DNA from: Paracoccaceae bacterium
Lineage (GTDB): Bacteria > Pseudomonadota > Alphaproteobacteria > Rhodobacterales > Rhodobacteraceae
Assembly (NCBI GenBank): GCA_902512685.1
Contig: CABXKH010000016.1
Span: 1 to 39,176 of the forward strand
Length of the DNA stretch: 39,176 bases
Reading direction: 5' to 3'
Part shown: in pieces, positions 35,052 to 39,176 of the stretch
Position numbering within the stretch: position 1 is the stretch's first letter
Layout: every line of letters starts with the position of its first letter
Made by a program: the position numbers and the translations under genes
Notes under the pieces: model-generated
What the model saw: the letters and a program-made list of their open reading frames with translations, nothing else
Told to the model about the DNA's origin: nothing
Database searches by the model: none

Positions 35052-36009
35052 CAGTCACGCCCTCCGAAGCTTTGCCTTGGTAGTGCTGGTAAATCGCCAT
35101 GGGCAGCACCAACAGCATCAGCAAAACAATCGCGACTGCGCAGGCAACAGGCCAGTCAATATTTCGGGCAAATTCGTTATAAAGAAGCCGGCCAATCATC
35201 TGAACATTGCCGCCCCCAAGCAGATCGGGAATGACATATTCGCCCGTAGCGGGGATGAACACTAGCAAAGAGCCTGCAATAATGCCGGGCATTGTCAGGG
35301 GCAGCGTGATTTTGAAAAACGTATTAATCGGGCCTGAACCCAGATCAGCGGCAGCCTCATTTAAGGTGGCATCCAGTTTTTCCATATTGGCATAAAGCGG
35401 CAGGATCATGAACGGTAGATATGTATAGACGATACCGATATAGACCGCGAATTCGGTATAGAGCATGCGGATTGGCTCATCGATGATACCCATAGAAATC
35501 AAGAAACCATTGATCGTTCCCTGATCTGCAAGTAGCCCCATCCATGCATAAACCCGTAAAAGAAATGAAGTCCAGAAGGGCAAGATGATCGAGAACAGCA
35601 GAAGCCTTTTGGCAACGGGACCAGAGCGCACAATTCCGTAGGCCATCGGGTAGCCAATCAACAAACAGAAAAACGTCGATATAATCGAAATTTTCAAAGA
35701 GTTTATGTAGGTGCGCGCATAAAGTGGATCATCAAAGATATATGCAAAATTATCAAACACCACGCGAATGGTCATGATAGTGCCATCGGTCCATTCGATC
35801 ATCTTACTAAAAGGTGGGCTTGAAATGGCAAGTTCAGCAAGACTTATCTTGGCGACAATAAAAAACGGTGCCAGAAAGAAAAGGAACAGCCAAACAAAAG
35901 GAACTGCGATTACAATGCTGCGCCATCCTGATTGCAACTGGCGTAATATGCGGCTCACAATCCCGTCAGGAATAAGCCCTGATTGTTTAGGCAAGGTTTC
36001 CATGCTCAT
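35044..36009 (-). CDS. potH: Polyamine-type ABC transporter permease, PotH/PotB class
   Basis: The first permease, 321 aa, near E. coli PotH (317 aa). Six hydrophobic helices follow an N-terminal extension, and the EAA loop is LNEAAADLGSGPINTFFKI (about 215-235). The ATG at 36007-36009 overlaps the potG stop by four bases. It forms the membrane channel with PotI. Confidence 0.93.
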   Translation of the reverse strand: MSMETLPKQSGLIPDGIVSRILRQLQSGWRSIVIAVPFVWLFLFFLAPFFIVAKISLAELAISSPPFSKMIEWTDGTIMTIRVVFDNFAYIFDDPLYARTYINSLKISIISTFFCLLIGYPMAYGIVRSGPVAKRLLLFSIILPFWTSFLLRVYAWMGLLADQGTINGFLISMGIIDEPIRMLYTEFAVYIGIVYTYLPFMILPLYANMEKLDATLNEAAADLGSGPINTFFKITLPLTMPGIIAGSLLVFIPATGEYVIPDLLGGGNVQMIGRLLYNEFARNIDWPVACAVAIVLLMLLVLPMAIYQHYQGKASEGVTGE

Positions 36010-37160
36010 TTGTTAAGCAACATGACACTAGAGGGATCCCATGTCAGATAAACTGTATCTTCCCAAGTTATTCCATGGCTTCGGCTTTTCGGTCTGATTT
36101 GATTGGGTGCAGTGACGTCAATGATACGGCCGCTTTCCAAACGGATTTTATAAATCGAAGAATTTCCAAGGTAGCCGATATCTTCCACAATGCCTTTCGA
36201 CTGGTTTGGCTGTGGTTCACTCGGCGCCTCCGCACTTAAGTGAATTTTTTCCGGCCGAAGCGCAACCCAAACCTGGGCACCTTTTTGGACCGGTTGGCTA
36301 TGTTCGATGTTCAACTCGCCAATATCCGTTAAGACCTGCACATGATCAGCGCTATCTTCGACAATTTGACCTTCCAGAATATTTGCTGATCCAATAAAAT
36401 CAGCCACGAATCGGTTCTCAGGAAACTCGTATATTTCGGTTGGCGAGCCAATTTGTATAAATTCGCCCTTGTCCATCACCGCTATTCTCGTCGATAGAGT
36501 CATTGCCTCTTCTTGATCATGGGTGACAACAACAAAAGTAATCCCAACTTGGTCTTGGATATTTGCCAGTTCAAACTGTGTTTGTTCGCGTAGTTTTTTA
36601 TCCAATGCACCAAGCGGTTCATCCAAAAGCAAAAGTTTGGGCTCTTTGACCAAGGCGCGCGCAAGCGCCACCCTTTGGCGTTGGCCGCCTGAAAGCTGCT
36701 GAGGTTTTCTTTTCTTGTAATCTTGAAGTTCAACCAGTTTCAAAATGGCATGGATCCGGTCTTCTATTTCATCTTTGGGCAGTTTGTCCTGCTGCAAACC
36801 GAACGCGATATTTTTCTCAACGCTCATATGCGGAAAAAGTGCATAGTTTTGAAACATCATATTGGTCGGACGTTCATATGGCGGCACGTCGGACATGTCA
36901 TTCCCATCAATAAGGATCTGACCAGATGTGGGAACCTCAAACCCTGCTAACATCCTGAGCAAAGTGGTTTTTCCACAACCTGAGCCACCAAGTAAACAAA
37001 ACAACTCACCTTGATGAATATCTAGATCAACATTGTTTACAGCAACAAATTCACCAAATTTTTTAGTAACCCCTCGAATTCTAATCAGTGGCTCTGCGTC
37101 TGAATTCAGCCATGGTCTGTCAGTGGCATTTTGATCAGTGGAAATTTGGTCACCGAGCAT
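36006..37160 (-). CDS. potG: Polyamine-type ABC transporter ATP-binding protein, PotG/PotA class
   Basis: The ATPase of the importer, 384 aa from ATG 37158-37160. This start has AAAGG six bases upstream; an earlier TTG at 37217 would put the start inside the potF-potG hairpin, so I reject it. Walker A (LGGSGCGKTT), the signature (LSGGQRQRVALARA), Walker B (LLLLDEPLGALD) and the switch His (VVTHDQEEA) are present. A C-terminal TOBE domain (about 290-380) completes the MalK-like layout of PotA and PotG. The potH start overlaps its stop. Confidence 0.94.
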   Translation of the reverse strand: MLGDQISTDQNATDRPWLNSDAEPLIRIRGVTKKFGEFVAVNNVDLDIHQGELFCLLGGSGCGKTTLLRMLAGFEVPTSGQILIDGNDMSDVPPYERPTNMMFQNYALFPHMSVEKNIAFGLQQDKLPKDEIEDRIHAILKLVELQDYKKRKPQQLSGGQRQRVALARALVKEPKLLLLDEPLGALDKKLREQTQFELANIQDQVGITFVVVTHDQEEAMTLSTRIAVMDKGEFIQIGSPTEIYEFPENRFVADFIGSANILEGQIVEDSADHVQVLTDIGELNIEHSQPVQKGAQVWVALRPEKIHLSAEAPSEPQPNQSKGIVEDIGYLGNSSIYKIRLESGRIIDVTAPNQIRPKSRSHGITWEDTVYLTWDPSSVMLLNK

Positions 37161-37204
37161 TGCAAGCCTTTCATTAATGTGAGGTGAGTTCGGTATAAAT
37201 AGGA

Positions 37205-37234
37205 GTGGCGGAGCCAAATAAACGGCTCCGCCAC
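37205..37234 (-). terminator. Intercistronic hairpin between potF and potG
   Basis: GTGGCGGAGCC (37205-37215) and GGCTCCGCCAC (37224-37234) form a perfect 11-bp GC-rich stem with an 8-base loop, 13 bases after the potF stop. There is no long T run. Such hairpins protect or attenuate transcripts so that the binding protein is made in excess over the membrane subunits. Confidence 0.65.
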
Positions 37235-37247
37235 CAATGTGTTTTAC

Positions 37248-38357
37248 TTAGTTTCCAGCTTTGAAGTTGGTCCAAGTTCTGGTTTCCATACGGTCAACCT
37301 TTGGTCCCAACACTGCAGTTGTGTACATATTGTCGATCTGCGCACTCGTTGGAAAGGCCGCTGGGCTAGAGGTGACTTCCTCATCAACCATTGGCTTTGC
37401 GGCCAGGTTTGCAGTGGCATACCATGTGTAATTACTGTCAGCTGCCCCAACTTCGGGACGCATCATGTAATTTAGGAACAAATGCGCATCTTCCACATTG
37501 CTGGCGTCCGCTGGGATTAGCCAACCATCGATCCATAATTGTGCTGCATTTTTACCCTCAGGTAGGAAGAAATCAAGCACAACACCGGTGTTTGCCTCTG
37601 CAGCGCCTGACATTGCCAACAGTCCATCTGGACCCCAAGTCACGGCGACACAGAATTCTTTCTGAGGCATTCTTTGGTAGGCATAGTTGTCAAAGGTTTT
37701 GACATAAGGACGAATTGCCGCCAGCATTTCACCCGCTTTGTCGAAATCGGCCTTGTCTTTTGTATTAGGATCAAGTCCCAGATAGGCCAGTGCCATTGGG
37801 ACAACATCCCCAGGTGAATCAAGGAATGAAACACCACATTTCGCGATTTCTTTCATATGTTTGGGGTCAAAAATCATATCCATCGAACCGATAGGCGCAT
37901 CTGGATATGTCTCTAGAACCAATTCTTCGTTGTAAGTCACACCATGTGAACCCCACATAAAGGGTACAAAATGCTGGTTGCCCGGATCCCATTCGCTGGC
38001 GAGTTGCTCCATGATTGCTGGATCCATATTTTTCACATTATCCAGCTTTGACATATCCAGCGGTGCAACGATGCCTGCTGATATCAGGCGCGCGGTCATA
38101 CTGCCTGAATGGCTGACCACGTCATATCCACTATTACCAGCCAGCAATTTTGCGTCGATGGTTTCCGCAGAATCATAGGTGTCATAAATCACCTTGATCC
38201 CGTATTCGCTTTCAAAGTTCGAGATTGTTTCTTCGCCAATGTATTCGGCCCAATTTGTGACCTTTAGAACGCGCTCTTCCGCGATTGCCTGTCCGCTGGT
38301 AAGTACTCCAATTGCGGCAAGGCACGCCAGCATCTTTGAGTGGCTCATATTTTTCAT
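37248..38357 (-). CDS. potF: Periplasmic putrescine/polyamine-type binding protein
   Basis: A 369-aa PotF/PotD-family solute-binding protein with a signal peptide (ending near SGQAIA). It resembles E. coli PotF closely, including the end (METRTWTNFKAGN against a similar PotF end). PotF-type contact positions appear conserved: the NWAEYI Trp and Tyr, a Ser in SHSGSM, WGPD (Trp and Asp like PotF W244 and D247) and IPADASN (Asp278-like). PotF's Glu185 corresponds to Asp (SPGDV). The ligand should be a diamine-like cation. GGGAGG sits about nine bases before the ATG. It heads the minus-strand operon potF-potG-potH-potI and two flavoproteins, and diverges from a cupin gene. Confidence 0.93.
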   Translation of the reverse strand: MKNMSHSKMLACLAAIGVLTSGQAIAEERVLKVTNWAEYIGEETISNFESEYGIKVIYDTYDSAETIDAKLLAGNSGYDVVSHSGSMTARLISAGIVAPLDMSKLDNVKNMDPAIMEQLASEWDPGNQHFVPFMWGSHGVTYNEELVLETYPDAPIGSMDMIFDPKHMKEIAKCGVSFLDSPGDVVPMALAYLGLDPNTKDKADFDKAGEMLAAIRPYVKTFDNYAYQRMPQKEFCVAVTWGPDGLLAMSGAAEANTGVVLDFFLPEGKNAAQLWIDGWLIPADASNVEDAHLFLNYMMRPEVGAADSNYTWYATANLAAKPMVDEEVTSSPAAFPTSAQIDNMYTTAVLGPKVDRMETRTWTNFKAGN

Positions 38358-38647
38358 ATTTTACTTCCTCCCTGTTGACTCACGATTTCCCTCTCAAGAG
38401 AGATCGTACCTTTAGCCCACTCATTATTAACCATACCAAATGTGGCTGATACAGTTTGAGCGGGCGTGAAATGTTCTTTCCTTAAGGCTTGACTACTTGA
38501 ACACTCTTTAGGAGGCTATTCTGGTTAAACTAAATGTGTCAAGCGACTAAGAGCAAAGCTGCAGGCAAATCTGCAGTTAAAAAAACGGTTTAATCCCGTA
38601 TCAATGTGGCCGACAGCAAAAAGCGAAAGTTGGGAGGACCTATCAAA
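38358..38647. promoter_or_regulatory. Divergent promoter region of potF and the cupin gene
   Basis: About 290 bases between the divergent genes. Two CTGCAG palindromes, 38559-38564 and 38571-38576, lie 12 bases apart (one helical turn or so) and could be paired half-sites. The potF leader holds an imperfect hairpin around CTCTCAAGAGAG (38391-38402). No regulator can be named. GGGAGGA precedes the cupin ATG. Confidence 0.45.
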
Positions 38648-39176
38648 ATGGAAACTTGTGGAGTTATCCCACTTGAACGTGATGGTCCTGATGGTATCGG
38701 CCTGTCAAAGCTTGACCTGAGTTCGGATGATTTTCAATCGAGTTTGCCAGAGCAGTACTGGCATGTTTATCACGAAAATATGTCTGCCAACCTAATTGTT
38801 GGCGTTTGGACGACGACCAGCATGCAAGAAAAGTTTGGCCCCTATCCCGGGGATAAGTTCATGTGCATCTTGCAAGGTCAGGTCGAAATGATTGACCGAG
38901 AAGGTGAAAAGACACTGATTAAAGAGGGGCAAACATTTTATGTGCGAAATGGGACTCCCATAAGCTGGAAGCAAAATGGGTTCTTAAGAAAGTTCTTTAT
39001 AACCTATAGCCCAAAAGAAGAGGTCGGTGCTGGTAAATCTTCGGGTGAGCAGGGCTTATTTATCCTGAACAAGGATGAACTGGGCGCCAAGTTGCAAAAA
39101 CTTGAAACGCAGTTTCCTTTTGAGATTGATGGCGCGTCTCCTCGGCAAAAAAATACCACCCTCTTTGTCAACGATA
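38648..39176 (+). CDS. Cupin-domain protein, 3' end beyond the window
   Basis: The frame from ATG 38648 is open to the last base (176 codons). It begins METCGVIPLERDG and has a ribosome site GGGAGGA about ten bases upstream. The cupin core is PYPGDKFMCILQGQVEMID followed by IKEGQTFYVRNGTPISWK and FLRKFFITY, matching the DUF861/EutQ-type cupins, in which Tyr/Asp/Glu replaces the usual His metal ligand. The remaining part may hold a second cupin (bicupin, as in ureidoglycine aminohydrolases). It diverges from potF, which suggests a role in the same amine pathway or in its regulation. Function unknown. Confidence 0.85.
   Translation, partial: METCGVIPLERDGPDGIGLSKLDLSSDDFQSSLPEQYWHVYHENMSANLIVGVWTTTSMQEKFGPYPGDKFMCILQGQVEMIDREGEKTLIKEGQTFYVRNGTPISWKQNGFLRKFFITYSPKEEVGAGKSSGEQGLFILNKDELGAKLQKLETQFPFEIDGASPRQKNTTLFVND

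Overview
The window looks like chromosomal DNA of a marine alphaproteobacterium, most likely of the Rhodobacteraceae/Roseobacter group. This rests on family resemblance and gene content, not on a database search: an AcnB-type aconitase of about 930 aa, a Zur-ZnuCB/ZnuA locus with an alphaproteobacterial-looking Zur box, a CcoS remnant, and trimethylamine-dehydrogenase-like flavoproteins beside a PotFGHI importer. Base composition is moderate by eye. No rRNA, tRNA, CRISPR array or prophage was recognised.

Layout, left to right. (1) 1-1623: the 3' part of a DEAD-box RNA helicase whose start lies outside the window. (2) 1.6-6.3 kb: a serine hydrolase, then a minus-strand run of a YeiH-type transporter, two small membrane proteins and a siderophore-interacting flavoreductase that appears frameshifted near its N-terminus. 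(3) 6.5-9.3 kb: acnB, with a candidate operator over its -10 element. (4) 9.66-10.47 kb: one IS6-family insertion sequence. (5) 10.8-15.7 kb: a compact four-gene iron locus (imelysin, di-haem oxidoreductase, second imelysin, DUF1513 protein). (6) 15.95-18.7 kb: a membrane adenylate cyclase, an unrecognised protein and a Tat-exported protein ending in ten CCASS repeats (20 cysteines). (7) 19.1-19.3 kb: an orphan ccoS remnant. (8) 19.5-22.8 kb: zinc uptake, with znuA (84-residue His/Asp array) divergent from zur-znuC-znuB across a Zur-like palindrome. (9) 22.97-27.76 kb: an RND exporter, a LolA-like periplasmic protein and a predicted outer-membrane barrel, overlapping or closely spaced. (10) 27.9-39.2 kb: an amine-metabolism region. 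A class III aminotransferase converges on a long minus-strand operon potF-potG-potH-potI, two TMADH/histamine-dehydrogenase-like flavoproteins and, between those two, a small helical protein. A cupin gene diverges from potF and runs off the window.

Functional themes. Metal acquisition dominates the middle: iron via the imelysin operon and the siderophore-interacting protein, zinc via Zur/ZnuABC, and possibly thiophilic metals via the CCASS protein. The right-hand operon is the best candidate for an undescribed system. The importer has a PotF-like binding site. Both flavoproteins keep the flavin-linking Cys30 and a 4Fe-4S cluster, but their substrate pocket differs from true trimethylamine dehydrogenase: an Asp replaces the third aromatic-bowl residue, as I recall it does in histamine dehydrogenase. 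I infer import and oxidative deamination of a di- or polyamine, or of a methylated amine with a second charged group.
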